Assembly (NCBI RefSeq): GCF_012273895.1
Contig: NC_052111.1
Span: 2,666,001 to 2,730,000, forward strand
Direction of reading: 5' to 3'
Source: Zerene cesonia
Taxonomy: Eukaryota; Arthropoda; Insecta; Lepidoptera; Pieridae
DNA: 64,000 bases
Every line of letters starts with the position of its first letter. Position 1 is the first letter of the stretch. The notes under the pieces were generated by a model, which was not told the origin of the DNA, did not search any database, and saw nothing but the letters and a program-made list of their open reading frames with translations. The translations under genes were made by a program, and so were the position numbers. Shown one piece after another: positions 1-13,000 of this stretch.

Positions 1-312
1 AAACGAGCTTCAATTAGAACTAAATATACAATTTGCACAATAAGAGTAACCAATACAGAGTAAAATTCCTTTATAACGAGCAGGTCTCTTCTACATTGGT
101 CAAACAAAAAAAAAAGCGACACCATGCATAGACGTCACAAAAAGGCCTCCGTATGTGAACACACATTACCGAGACAAGAAGAGAAAGATTAGGAGACATT
201 AAACATATATAACACCTGGGATCCTTTTACTAAGAATTTAAAACCACATGTCAAACATACCATAAGATTAAATACTCAAGTTACTACAGAAATAGGTGGA
301 AGTAGTTCACAA

Positions 313-451
313 ACAGAAATTTTTGTATGACCGTCAAGACATGTAACATCTTAGTCTCCCCGTGACTACGCTTGCTGTTAAGTGTTCGAAATGTCGGGTT
401 AAATAATATTATGAATATTAATCACGTTTAAAATCCGTAACAAGTCTTAAA
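313..451 (-). mobile_element. Eroded MITE copy (same family as 16722-16859)
   Basis: The core TCTCCCCGTGACTACGCTTG, followed by AGTGTTCGAAATGTCGGGTT, matches the core at 21008-21060 with a few changes. The right side keeps a TTTAAAATCCGT-like end, and both terminal inverted repeats are degraded. Confidence 0.65.
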
Positions 452-3400
452 CGATACAAAAAAAAGCATTTTACTAACCGAAGCACACTTTTAGTCAGTG
501 TCTGATCAAACTTTCGACTCCCTATTCAGAGTACATTATAATATAAGCACGTGGTAACTGGTTACGAAGAATATCGAGATGCTGGTAAAATTCAAATTGG
601 GTAAGTTTTAAAATTTATGTTCACAGTTTCGAGCGTCCATTATGTCTTTACTATACGAAACACGCGTCCTTTCAATCCTTCGACTTGCCTCATTGCTTGG
701 GACCTACTTTGGAACTTAATATTGCTATGTTAAAATGATTGCATCATTAAACATATTGCACACAAAATTTTCTATAGATTGGCCTACCTATATTTAATGG
801 CGTAAATGAATGTTCGAAACTGTAACAGGTAATTATTTTCATAGCTAACAGAAAGCCGCAGGCAATTAGTTTTGTTTTGTTTAGGCTTGCCAAAATAACA
901 CGAACGTGTTATTAATTGATGCCAGCGATATAAATTAGGTAAGAATAATTTCTATGTAGTTACCTAATATATTACAAATAAAATATCAGACATTAAACAA
1001 ACCCTAACATGTAAAATAGACCCTATTCCTCAGATTACCACACCTGCTGCCTCTTAAATGTACTGTGACAGTCGACTCGGTAACTAAAGTAATTTAGGTA
1101 CAACTTAAGTTGTTTTAAACTTAATATTTATTTGAATAAATCGTAAAAGTCTAGTAATGAACAAGACAAAAGAATCAACACAAGTGCTAAGATTGTAAAT
1201 TTCTTTAATAAACTTAAAACGTTAAATCCGTAACGACAAATAAATCCTTTCGTGACCTCCTTGAAACTTAATTGCTTTTTTCATTGCAACTCTAATTTTA
1301 TTAACCTACTGTTAAATCTACAGAGAAGTAATATTATTCTAATATAAACGTTCCTTTTCCTTTGATGGTCTTTTACTTGTCTTTCACTTCCTTATTCAAG
1401 CAAATCTTTATATAAATTAGAATCTGTGATAAAAGGTAGCTAGGAGTAAAATAAATAGTTTTATATTTACAAATGTTTATAATTAAAAAATTTTGTAAAA
1501 ATATGAAAAATACGCTTTTATAAAGCTATGATAATAACGAAATTAAAATTAAGTAATGTTGCAGAAAAACACGAGACAAATTTATATATTAGTTACTTTG
1601 CCATTAAGTAGCATTCTGGCTTAGTATTACTATGTATACATATACAATAAAACGAACCTTAATGTTCGTAGATGTATGAAAAGTTAATAACAGACACATG
1701 ATTTAATATAAACATAGTATTTAATTTCTTGGGTATACATACAATTGTATCATAATAGTAAAATAATAAAGAATACCTACTATTCATCTTCCCCATATGA
1801 ATGGGAGACGCACGAATACAGTTTCCGCGTAGTGTCTTACTTAGAGCTATAATTTACGACTGTTGAGAGAATCTTTTATTCAGGCACGACGTAGGAAAAA
1901 TGATAGAATGCGTGCAAAACTATAATGAAAGACGTATATTTATACTGGATACATCTGCGTGGGGGAAATGAAAAGGTTTCTTTATTAGAAACATGCCGTT
2001 TTTACAATAGCACAATTTTTTATTACATTCTTGGTTCATAATCAGAAATCACGCATTGAAGATATAAATGGTATTAAGATTGATTGAATTACGTAAATCT
2101 AATACAATTAGATAGAGCACAGAGCGATTGCTTTGCCGGAATAAGGCTCTGATCATATTTAAGGCCTCACTAGATTTCGAGTAAGCTCCTTTGAACGTAG
2201 ACGATGTCACAGCCACAAGGGTTACCGCAGTCCGCACTCCCCACGGGTTGAGGGTTAAAGCAAACAGAACGGATTAATGTTTCGACCTCTAGATAAAGGC
2301 ACAATACAGATATTACATTCAATTCTATATTGCAGAAAGTTTACCTGTTACGAACATGGTGTGTTCACTCACTATACTGGTCTAACTTCGCCGGAGTGTT
2401 TGGGTAGATCCACCAAAATGTTCGTTTCGTAATATGCAGATTTAAATTAACAAAGCTCATGTTCGTGATGGCCAAAACTTTAAATTAAAACATAATGCTG
2501 AAATGCACTTTAATTGGCGCCTCTTGGGTTGCTGGATAGCGACTACAAGAGATTTAAATAATACTATATTGAGTTCGGCGTACCTAAATTTTTATATGTT
2601 ATCTGTGCCTAAACTATACCAACCTCGATATGATGCTCACTACACTAAAGTAATCCGAGAAAAAATTAATGAAATGTTAAATATTTTCATAATTAGTAGT
2701 AGGAACATACTATCGAAAAATATACGAGTACCATTCAATTTTAAACGTAAAACTTCCATTTGTTCCTCGGTGTCGATATTTAATAACCTTTTACCATATA
2801 TCTTCAGCGTACCCTCTATAATTTGAAACATTTAATGGTTTAACTTGGTTTCGAATAATTAAGAAGTACTAAAAGCTTGTTAATGTTTCACGCATGGGAG
2901 GATCCCATCCAACGAGGAGGGATTTATTCCTTAGAATGCCGTCCATGCGTATTACTGTGTCTTAACTCACAAGTATTTTGAACATGAATTGTACGGAAGA
3001 AGCTTAAACAATAAATTTCCTTTTAAAGAGTTCACTCGTCTTCAATGTAAATGAAATGGTGTTTGTTTTATTTTTTGGGTTTTCATAAATAACGTTCATT
3101 GTATTTATTACTTTCAGAATTCAATTCAATTCAATAGACTCATAGTATAAGAGACGTTTTATAGACTCCAAAACAATGGACAGTACTATATTCGTCAATC
3201 ACGTAAAAACCATTGCTCAGATATTGAGAAACTTTTATATGGTGAGAGAATTAAAAAAGAAAAGGGATCGCTATAAGTTACAAGCGAAAAAAATAAATTT
3301 GCAATCGTAATGGATATATTGAGATAATACATTACCATAATAAATACCTTTAAAAATAAAATGTAATGTAAAAATAAATAGTTGACAAAGATAATAACGT

Positions 3401-3860
3401 AGTAGTAGATTGTAGTCTGAGCGAGCGAAACCGCAGGCGGAAACTAAGGTGTTCATAAAATACAAAATAGCTAGAAAAATAATATGCTTACGGATTTAAT
3501 AATAATACTTATTATAAAGGCTTCAAAAGCTCGTATTATAATGTCAAGGGGCCAGTAAATATACTAATGAAAATATGCTTTTTATAATGCATTCGCTGCA
3601 TAGCTGCGTAAATGTGCATTGTTAAGCATCATTCAGTGTGAGTTAAGAACGTGTGAATTTTATTATTGTTTTATATAAAACTATGGCAATTACCGCTTAT
3701 GCGACGATTCTTTACCGTTTATTTTTGTTTTATGTGCTTTTGATATAGAGTTTATATTAAATAAGATGACTTTTGAATAATATTGAAACTAATTTTACCT
3801 CACTTCACCAATATTATTTGTCTTTTTGTTCTTTGGGATGGAGGCACGATTTGTCTTTAA

Positions 3861-3890
3861 GTTCATCATCATCAGCCCATACATGATCCT
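3861..3890 (-). repeat. Tail fragment of the tRNA-derived SINE family
   Basis: TTCATCATCATCAGCCCATA matches the reverse complement of the 3' end of the SINE at 8095-8402, and the start of the minus-strand fragment at 56388. Confidence 0.5.
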
Positions 3891-4823
3891 CTGTACTACT
3901 AGTTCGAATGTTAACGTTATCAAGTAGATTTACATGTTGAAATAATATCCTACGCTCACGGTAAAACACCTATCTGAAAGATTCCGATCTCGATGCACGC
4001 GACTCCGTTTTAATATTTCATTCGATATGAGACAGCGTTTCATCTTAGCATACGAGGTTCATATTCCGACGCTACTCAAAGCGCCTGCCGAGACAGATAA
4101 CAGTGTAAATGTCAATCTCTGTAGGTCTGCTTCATTTTGAGAGGATCAAAGTTACGAGTGGGGATTATAAGGGTCTAAGATAAGCTTATTTTCTAAATCC
4201 TAAATTTGTACCTAGCTCCTTTGTCGAGAAGATGATGATTCTACTTTTTGTAAATGTGCCCAAGGATTCTCGGATTTATTTTGCAAACGAAGATTAAGAA
4301 AGACGAAGGAATGAAGCTTAAAAATGTCAAGTAAAATATTATGTATTTTGTGAGAAACGCTTTACACTTAAACTAAGGTTTATGAAGAAAAGTAGGTTGT
4401 GTGTGTGTTATGTACCTAAGGCATATTTTTTGCCAAGATCGACTTTCCATTTTTATCAGCTACTATTATTTGCTTTGAAATAAATACGCGAAAAAATAAA
4501 TATGAAATAAATAATAAATATATTATGCATTACTCTCATATCTCTCAATGTTATGAGTCGCATCTATATGTTTGCGTAAGACGTAAATACCTCAGATAAT
4601 GAGGAGGTTATCAATCTACATGACATGCAAACCGTTTGAGGCTTTTTCTAATTAAAGCCGAAAAATGTAATCTTTAACGCAATGAAAAGCAATCTCATTT
4701 CGCTGCATGCATAAGTTAATTGCTCTATAATACGTTTATCCTTGAGAAGGGTCACCGGGCAGGAAAAAGCAAACGCTCACAATGTGGTCAGCAATGTTAT
4801 TTAGCATTTTTATCATTTAAATA

Positions 4824-5025
4824 TCCTACTAATATTATAAATGTAAAAGTTTGTAAGGATGTGTGTGTGTGTTTGTTACTCTTTCTCGCCAAAACTACCG
4901 AACCGATTGCAATGAAATTTGGTATGAGACAGCTGAACAAATGGAATAACATATAGGCAACTTTTTATCCCGATATTCCTACGGGAAACGGACTAACGCC
5001 GGTGACACCGTGGGGCGCAGCTAGT
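4824..5025 (-). mobile_element. Hairpin-ended short interspersed element
   Basis: Read on the minus strand it runs from ACTAGCTGCGCCCCAC through a CCCGTAGGAATATCGGGAT block and an AAATTTCATTGCAATCGGTT block to a CATTTATAATATTAGTAGG end. A short (GT)n run lies inside. The same layout recurs at 25232, 45732 and 63418. It is typical of abundant non-autonomous lepidopteran repeats; its class (Helitron-like, SINE or LINE tail) is not decidable here. Confidence 0.8.
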
Positions 5026-5138
5026 TTATAATAACAGTATCCAAATTGATGGTAAATATTTGCACTTCTAAAATTCCATCAACAAGAATGTATACAGTAA
5101 AGACACAGAGTTGTAGTAACAATGTATGTAAATAATAT

Positions 5139-5237
5139 TTTACATCGGTTCTGCGGGAGTTTGAGGAACAGGAGGTGCGCAGAATTCGCAACACCGCGGT
5201 TCTGGTTCGTCCGAACAGGAAAAATCGAAAAATCTAA
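5139..5237 (+). other. GC-rich patch open in several frames; possible coding relic
   Basis: A GC-rich island in AT-rich surroundings. The + frame from 5142 reads TSVLREFEEQEVRRIRNTAV then LVRPNRKNRKI and stops at 5235-5237. A second + frame is open from an ATG at 5122, and the minus strand is open over about 5137-5283, ending in a Cys/Pro-rich CCEFCAPPVPQTPAEPM. I do not recognise a family. It could be a terminal exon, a repeat-derived coding relic, or chance. Confidence 0.3.
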
Positions 5238-5283
5238 TATAGAAAACGGCTAATAAGATATTAGATAAGATATTAACTAAGAT

Positions 5284-8094
5284 TTAGGTGAAAAACAATT
5301 GAAAATTATGTTATTCGTTGTTTGAAACCTCGTTGTTCGTTTCGGTCTAACGTTAATTCTATTATCAGTTTCATGAACAAATTCCTATCCAGTTTCATTT
5401 AAGTTAAACATTTATTGTTGTAAACATTGTAAACTTTGTAATTGTTTTCTATTACTTGTTGATAAATAAATACGATCACAATCGGTTAATATAACGTAAA
5501 GGAAGTTGTTCAAAGTTTAAATGGAAAAGTTTTACTTCGAAACAAGCGGCTGGAGTGCACTGTTAAAATGTTTAAGTTTTTCTCTTTAAAACATCAAGGC
5601 TTCTTTTAGACCGCGCTTTAAACCAATCCTCTTTATTATTCAATTTGCATTTAATTAAATTGTCTGCATATATAATATTCAGCGTCGAATTGATTTATTC
5701 CGAGAGGAATTAACAAGGATCGTTAGGGATTTCCAATTCAATATTTAAATGTTTTTTATTTCGAGGTAAAAATCTTTCTTCCAGTGTCGTTCTGCGTCCC
5801 TCTTTCCTTAATTGTCTCATAAAACAATGGGGATGAATCGTTTTGCGTCCCTCTTTCTCGCATTTTCTTACTATGTTTCACAACCGATTGAACACCGGGG
5901 TAGACTATAAAACTTCGCATTATGCAATACATTTACTAATACTCGTAGTTCCAATGACATAATGTAACAAATAACGTATTTATTGCTTCTATTCTAATGA
6001 GTTGCTTACCATTGAATCTCAATTGCTGTATAATATTTTTGCTTCATATATTTGTAATGTTTTTACATAAAAATCGGACTGGACCAATTGTAAAATTCTA
6101 TCATCATTAGAAAGTTGAATTGTCACTGAGTGACATAGGCTATATAAAAACCACGGGCGAAACCTGGGCGAACAGCTTGTATAATAGATCAAACATAAAT
6201 TATATGACTCATAGATCAGATGATTTTCTTTAGAAATTTCAAGTTCCGAATACATAATTCTATTATTATGAGAAAGTATTATTAGAACAAATAGATGGAA
6301 GATTTGATCGAAAGGGTTCGAGGAAACTCGATCGTGTAATAAGAGTAAGGGTTGCGGCGCAGAGGATTCTGATGTCAGGGCACTTTTAGGAGACTCCTTT
6401 TCATTGCGTCAGCTTTATCCGGGGCTAAAATAATTTCACTTGAGCTTTGGGTACACGGATTTTGTCCGCGAAATAATAGTGTTTTGAGTTAATTGATTTA
6501 ATACTTTGGATTGTTTCAAGGCTATTATTTTTTTTATATTGAGAATAATGGAGACGATATGGAACTTGGCCATATTTATGGATTTGCTCATTTTTTATGA
6601 CATTATTTAAAAGTACATCTAATTTGTGTTTTTTTTTTGTATTTTCAGAATGGAGACGTATAGCTGGTGTCTTTCCATCAACAATTATTTAATTTTATTG
6701 TGTTTTAAATCAAATTAATTTTAGACAAAGTGCTGCCTCTCTGGGTTTCTTTAAAGTTTGCACATTGTCTTTGTTAAATAAAACACGCTGTATGTCTAGC
6801 GGTCTGGCTCACATCCACGCTAAATAATGACCATACTGTGGGCTGGACTCACTGTCTTGTCCAATAACTGAAGATATATAATTCTTAGTTTACTACGTTC
6901 TAGGGAATTTTATAAAAGATGTTTAATAAAATTGCTTTGAATTTCAATGGCTGCAATAGAGATGGATTTATAGATGTTCAATTAATTCGTAGTAGGTACA
7001 GAATAATTTGAGTTATATTATATGCCTCCTCCTCCTACCTCCTTACAGATGCGAAAAGGAGGTAGACAAACTCGTAGGTTGATCTAATATTAAAAAGCGT
7101 TGGCATCTAAAAAAATTACTAAGAGTTCTATGTCTTTATTAATAAAAAATAAAATTTAGGATAAGTAAGTTTGGTATGAAAATGAAAGTTAGTCTGTATA
7201 TATGTATATAAGTATACCTATATGTATTAGAGGCAGTAAGTACTCTTATGACATTTTTTTCATATTTATATTTGCTGTGTTAAAAAAATAATGTCATATT
7301 TAATTATTCAGGTCTAATAAATCATAGTTTCTTGTGCTCTCCATAAATTTCTTCTTATGACCAAAGTCAATACTTTTAAGGCTTATTTTGGCAAATATTT
7401 AAAAGCCCTGAATTAATCGCATTATTCACGTTCAAATGAAAAAACTTGTAGTTGTTTTGAGAAAATGTTACAACGAAACGAGTAAATGGAACGCCGAAGT
7501 CAACAAATCAAAAAAAAGAACAACAAATTGATTTTCGGATGAAATATTAACGTCTTGTTTTCCTCGAAGAACGGACTTATTAAACACAAAGTTTCTGTAA
7601 CATGTTCGGTCGTTTGCGATAATAAATTGGAGGTATTTGTCAAGTTCTTAAAACCATCTTTGTTTCAGCAAAATACTCAGACAGCGAGGTTGGGTTTGTT
7701 GCAAATGTAGAGGTATATTATTGATACGCATTGGCCAAAATCCTAAAAGTAGCACTAATAGTCGAAGCGATCAATAAGCTTAAGAAACCAGTACAAAAGT
7801 TTCATTCATGTGATTGTTGAACGCTGAATTTGACATTCAGTAGTAAAATGTAATGCGTGGGAAGGTTAATCATATTACGATGCAATGCCATACGAATACA
7901 TACGCGTATTTCCATCGTAGTGCTTATTACACAATGTACTAAAAAGGTATAATATAATACTTGTTTTTATAACTTTTCAACCTTATGAGGCTATTTATGC
8001 GCATCACTGTACCCCAGCATTACCGCGATGAGTATTGCCAGGTAGATTTCGGGCGAAGACATGGCTTAGATGTTATAACAACTTACTATATGCT
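5284..8094. other. Gene-free region
   Basis: AT-rich with no supported gene. It contains an element copy at 6048-6183 and a small 10-base-arm hairpin at 7035-7065 (CTACCTCCTT / AAGGAGGTAG). Confidence 0.55.
6048..6183 (-). mobile_element. Degenerate interspersed element with TCACTCAGTGA motif
   Basis: On the minus strand it begins ACAAGCTGTTCGCCCAGG and passes a TTTCGCCCGTGG block and ATGTCACTCAGTGA. It then reaches a TTGGTCCAGTCCGATTTTT block. The element at 13402 has the same order of motifs. Confidence 0.55.
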
Positions 8095-8402
8095 TGTAGC
8101 AGTGGTGGCTCAGTGGTGAGGACCTGGGACTTCAAAATCGATAAGTCGGGGTTCGAGACCAGGTGAGCGTGCAGGAAATAAATTGATTTATCCATTTATC
8201 TGAACATGTGGATAATATCACCACTGCTCGAAACGGTGAAGGACAACATCGTAAGGAAACCGGCAGGTGTGAGAATCAAAAATTCGACGACATATGACAT
8301 CTGCCAACCCGCACTTGACCAGCGTGGTGGATTATGGCCTAAACCCTCATAGGAGGCCTGTGTGCCAGCACTGGGAACATATGGGCTGACGATGTTGATA
8401 TA
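8095..8402 (+). mobile_element. tRNA-derived SINE
   Basis: The head contains RNA polymerase III promoter boxes: A box TGGCTCAGTGG at 8106-8116 and B box GGTTCGAGACC at 8150-8160. Their 33-base gap suits a tRNA-derived head. A body follows that also occurs at 56388-56602 in reverse. The 3' end is GGGCTGACGATGTTGATA. No tRNA fold is expected to survive, so it is not a tRNA gene. Confidence 0.85.
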
Positions 8403-9894
8403 GTATTAAATTATCTGTGCTACATCTTATCTCGTGTTAAGCCTATTTGGTAAAAAATATTATTCAGCAACCAGTGCCGCTCGGTTTTTTTTCTTTTACT
8501 TACTTTTTGGGGGGACTTTCAGCCATGAATAAAAATTAATTATCTTTACTATATAAACCTATTTGTTCTCCTTGTCTGTATTAGTCTGTCATGGAACTTC
8601 TAAATGGCTAGAACGATTTTTATAAAATGTTTATGTCTTTTATATCTATTTTACTTTTATAAATAAAATAAAACAAAATAAAAACAACGTTTATAATTAA
8701 ACTATATAAAATTAAACATATCAGCTTACCTGAGGCAAGCAGATTAAATTTGACTTTTACATTATTGAAAATTATATATGCAGTAGCGTATACAAACATT
8801 ATTCTAAACATATCGAAATAAGGGTCAGTAGGTTGCATCGATAAACATCACTTACGATGTTAAAACCGCTTAAACTGTGCTTCATCGATGAATTTCTATG
8901 AGGTCAATAACGTACCCAAGATATTTGCCTCGGCGGCTTTACGTGGAATGATCCTCTATATTGCATCCACCGATATTAGTATATAGTAGTCGTGATCCGA
9001 CAACTACCACCTTTTAGTATCACTTTCCAATATCCGCTAATAACGCTCCAGTTGCTAACGGCCTTAGAATCTCCTAGAATGCAGATATTGTGGGTTTAGC
9101 GAAATAAATTTGTGCTCTGTTTATTTAGTTAGACTGGTTAAGGACTTACGCTGATGAGATTATTGTAAAATATAGTTTATTAAAGATTTGTATATACTCT
9201 TAAATATAAACTCTATTTTGCTTATCATAGAAAATTAAAAGCAATTTTAAGTCAACTGTCAAATATTGTATATTATGCATAAAAATATTGGATGCTAACT
9301 GGCGAACTTTTATATTTATTGTTATAAATACATTTTATAATGTTACTGACAAGGAGCAATTTACGTACTGTAAGTATATCAGTCTTATTTTCTTCATTTT
9401 AAGGATTTTTCTGGAAATGAACTTTTACATGGTACGCTAGCCTTCCGCCCACAGCTTCACCTGTATAATCAAAAGAAAATTCCCATGCCAATGAGATGTT
9501 TTACAGTAAAAAGTAGCCCTCTAGCGTTCATCTCCTTGATCTCTAGAAACAAAAATCATATCAACAATTTCTCCGTCGCGGCGTGATGAAAGACAAGCAA
9601 GCAAAGACCCATTTACACATAGTAAGGATTTGTGGGACAAGTAAATGGCTTTAAAAAATAACATTCAAAGAGAGTAAGGTACATAAAAAACATCAAATAC
9701 ATTTATCCTTTGGTCTCATTCTTCCAGACCAAAGAGTAGTGAGACTACGTGTAAAAATGTAATCAATAATTTTTATTTTCATATTATTAACTGTTACTCT
9801 ACAGACGCTAATCAAAAGCATTTCCTTTGTTGACAATGTTTGTAATTTCATATAATAATGTTCATGTATTTCCTTCATTTTCAAGATTCCACGA
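8403..9894. other. Upstream flank of the NDUFV2-like gene
   Basis: AT-rich. It includes faint element remnants at about 8540-8640 and 9436-9560 (CTAGCCTTCCGCCCACAGC head). The gene's promoter must lie here or further upstream, but no TATA box or initiator can be assigned with confidence. Confidence 0.5.
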
Positions 9895-10011
9895 ATGCTG
9901 CGACAATTTTCCACCTCGAAAAGCCTTCGAAGTGAAGAGCTTAATGTTCACCGCGATAGCAAAGATAACCACGCGGGCACGCCCTTTGAATTTACCGAGG
10001 CTAATCTTATG
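9895..10011 (+). CDS. NDUFV2: NDUFV2-like coding exon 1 (presequence and VHRD/PFEFT block)
   Basis: Codes for 39 residues starting MLRQFSTSKSLRS, then ELNVHRDSKDN and TPFEFTEANLM. The VHRD and PFEFT blocks are the family's N-terminal signature just before the helical domain. The exon ends in phase 0 at ATG, followed by the donor GTAAAT at 10012. The next exon opens in phase 0 with RLCAIIQNYP, exactly continuing the family alignment. The ATG at 9895 is the first in frame after the stop at 9856-9858. A pyrimidine-rich stretch ending TTTTCAAG at 9885 could instead be an acceptor, adding IPR before this Met and an unseen upstream exon. Confidence 0.85.
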
Positions 10012-13000
10012 GTAAATATGAAACATGCTTTATAAGGGAATACTCGTAGTATGCATTTGATACGTCATGTCCCGTGTTCCATGTAGTTGGGTATGCGGCA
10101 GAAGATGTATATCTGTTTCACTGATCAATTTTCTTTATGGATAAGTAGGTGATCAACATTCTGTGTCCTACGAGACCGAGACCATTTTAATCGTGAGTAG
10201 ACCAGGAATAGAATGCAGCACCCCCTCGATTCTACGGTAACACGTTAACCATAGTAACAGAGGGGCAATTTTCTTTTGAGGATTCATTTTTTGGATTATA
10301 CCACGTGCTTACCTATAAAACATTTACCTTTTATATAGTTTAAAGGAGTGGTGTAGTACATGGAATCATCATTATCTTTTGCAACGTTAAATAAAATAAA
10401 AAAATATGTGATTACAAATTTTTCTACGAATATATTACGGTCAAGGCATTAGTAACTATTTATAAGCTCATTGTGCGCACATCTCACCATATTTTGTATC
10501 AATTTTAGGTTTACTAAGTATTTCGAATAAAAAAACGTAACTCGATATTACCACCTTTAAGGCTCTCACACGGGTTGCACTGCACGTATCATTATCACTA
10601 TGTAATATATACCTACTTTTTTATGTCACGGAGGGCAACTGATTTGTGGTTCGCCTGATGGTAAGCGATCACCACCGCCCATGAACATTCACAGAGTGTA
10701 CACAGTAGTGACTCTGCGAATGCGCTTCCCGCTTTAAGGGGCAAGGGATAAGGAAAGGATTGATGACTGGAAGGAAGGGATAGACTGGGAAACGTGAAGA
10801 AAAGGAACTGGGCCTCACGCCGGTTTTCTGTGGGGGCGTGGTACTTCTCCGGTGCGAGGTGCGAGGTGGCCCAATTCGTGCCGAAACATTCTCGACTACC
10901 ACAATGGTCAGATCTGCATTATAATATAAACCAGCGATGCGAAGAACAATCTAAAATACGTAGAAGAATACGTACGACCCACTGCGTATAGATATGAAGT
11001 AATATAGGGATGCAGAGGTAAAATCCTTACATTAATGTCTATAGAAACAAATTCAAAAGCGAATTCTTGCATCTATTTGAATGATTTTATGATTAATTAA
11101 TCTAAGGATGAAGGCACATTTTGAACAGAGAATTATGAATTTAAATGTAATTTCGTACAGGTATTAATCGTAAATCATGGCTTGCGAATATTACTTTTCA
11201 ATTTAACAAATGAGTGCATTAAATTTAATATCTGTTATAACATTATAAATTATCTGTATTCGGAAATATACTGGCAAAATATAACATTAACACTTTATTT
11301 ACTGAGTTTAACAACTATACATTACGAATTTAATTTATTTTGCGCATTTGTTGTAAATGTGATATAGTTTAATATGATATATTATCGTACCGGACATATT
11401 GAGTGCATTATTAAAAAAATATTTGTTTCTTATTTTATCATAATACATGGCAAGCAAATTTTAATGCGGCAAACATCAATTTTGCATTGAACAAGGTCGA
11501 AATTTTCGCATAATTAACATTGATTCATTGTAATTATGTAATTACATGCGTCGATTGTAATCATTGTATTGCACTTGATTGAGCTCAAACATGTTTATAA
11601 TGTAGTTAATGAATTTTAACGCAATTTTAATAAAAACTGTAATTGAAACTATTTAGTTGGTTTTATTACGTGAGCCTAGTTTCCGACCGCAGCCTTGCTT
11701 GCATATCGCTTGCTCCAAATCCTGCCCCTTTTTTGGTCAAATAGGTGTAGAGTATATGTGTGGAGTTCATGTTTTATAGTATCAAGTTTTATACCAATGC
11801 CTTTTATGGTTATCGACATCATACACAGACGCAGACGAGTCAAAATGTTACAAGACAACATGCCACTTCAAGAGTAAGTCCCAGTTGGATGAAATCGATT
11901 TAAATAATATAATGAATAGACCTCGCAAAAAACTGTAAAAAGGCTTTAATTTCTAATTGTGTAATACTCGCGTAATATCAAACTCGAGAAAACTAAATTA
12001 CTTGTATTTCTACAGGTACTTTCATGATTAATTATTTACATACAGGGTAACAGGTTCAGAAATTATTCCGTTACGATAAAATATTAAATGATTTACATCA
12101 ATCTAAAGCTTTGTTATTCAAGACGCCGTGACGTCTATAATGTTTGTAAGGTTACTGGAAACTTTGAACTTTTTTTCTTTGTGTTACTAGTAAAATGAGG
12201 ACATGTTACGGGTGTTTATTTCTGAAATAAATTTAGAAATAAACGTAGTTAAGACAAGTTTTGTCATCGTTTCAAACATTTTACAGTCAGCGTAGTCCCG
12301 GTTTTGACAAGACTAACCGTGTAGTTTCTAATTTTAAATTGTTCGTCCATGCTCCGCTTGATTCTAAAAAATATTTTGTTTTTTTCAACAGTCGCTATCC
12401 AATTACAAATCCAATAAACTGGGGATACTTATATCTCCAGTTTATAATAAAAACACGAATTTCTTATATATATTTCTTGGAAAAATATAATATAAAATTG
12501 CATTTATTTGGTTGCAGAGATTGTGTGCTATAATACAAAACTATCCAGTGGGTTGCGAGCGGTCTGCGCTCGGAGCGGCTTTGGACATCGTACAAAGGCA
12601 GATGGGATGGATTCCTATATCAGCCATGCACCGGGTAGCGGAGATCCTTAATATTCCCCGGATGAGAGTCTACGAGTGGGCCACGTTTTACACTATGTGT
12701 AAAAGGTTTGTTCCTTTGTGTACGCTACACCTAAATATACATATAACGTTTGGATACAGCGTATCGAAAGAATAGGAATGTATTGTACGATTATTATTTC
12801 ATTCAAAGGGTAGATCTAAAAAACCAAAAAACATTAAAAGCCGCGCAGTAGTTTCTAAGATGTGGCTAACAAGAGTTTCCCATACATAATATGTGAAGAG
12901 CAATGATAAACTGTCACGTAACCAAAAATAAGCTGAGAAAATTATAAATTCGTATAAAATCAAAATGTCGAAATTTATGTTTCGTGTAATAGAAAAGTAA

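Larger units (their letters stand above)
1..4823. other. Gene-free AT-rich region
   Basis: No family-like coding sequence seen on either strand. It contains an eroded MITE copy at 313-451 and a 30-base SINE-tail fragment at 3861-3890 (minus). A small GC-rich scrap at 3420-3450 resembles the reverse of the hairpin-element head. Short open frames here are AT-rich and unrecognised. Confidence 0.6.
10012..12517 (+). other. Intron 1 of the NDUFV2-like gene (2.5 kb, repeat-bearing)
   Basis: Bounded by GTAAAT and TTGCAG. It contains a minus-strand retroposon copy (about 10630-10930) and fragments of the MITE-type family (11941-11992 and 12262-12312). The rest is AT-rich without recognisable coding sequence. 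Confidence 0.8.

Noticed and set aside
11676..11877. Opposed 60-61 codon frames with a GTAAGT donor at 11872
   Set aside because: The donor phase (2) does not match the phase 0 start of exon 2 at 12518, and the peptide has no likeness to the family.
12261..12533. Open frame with LFVHAPLDSKKYF, resembling the family's LFVHRD block just before exon 2
   Set aside because: Its start lies in a degenerate MITE-family fragment and it lacks the PFEFT block. No donor fits exon 2's phase, and the exon at 9895-10011 provides the true VHRD and PFEFT motifs.
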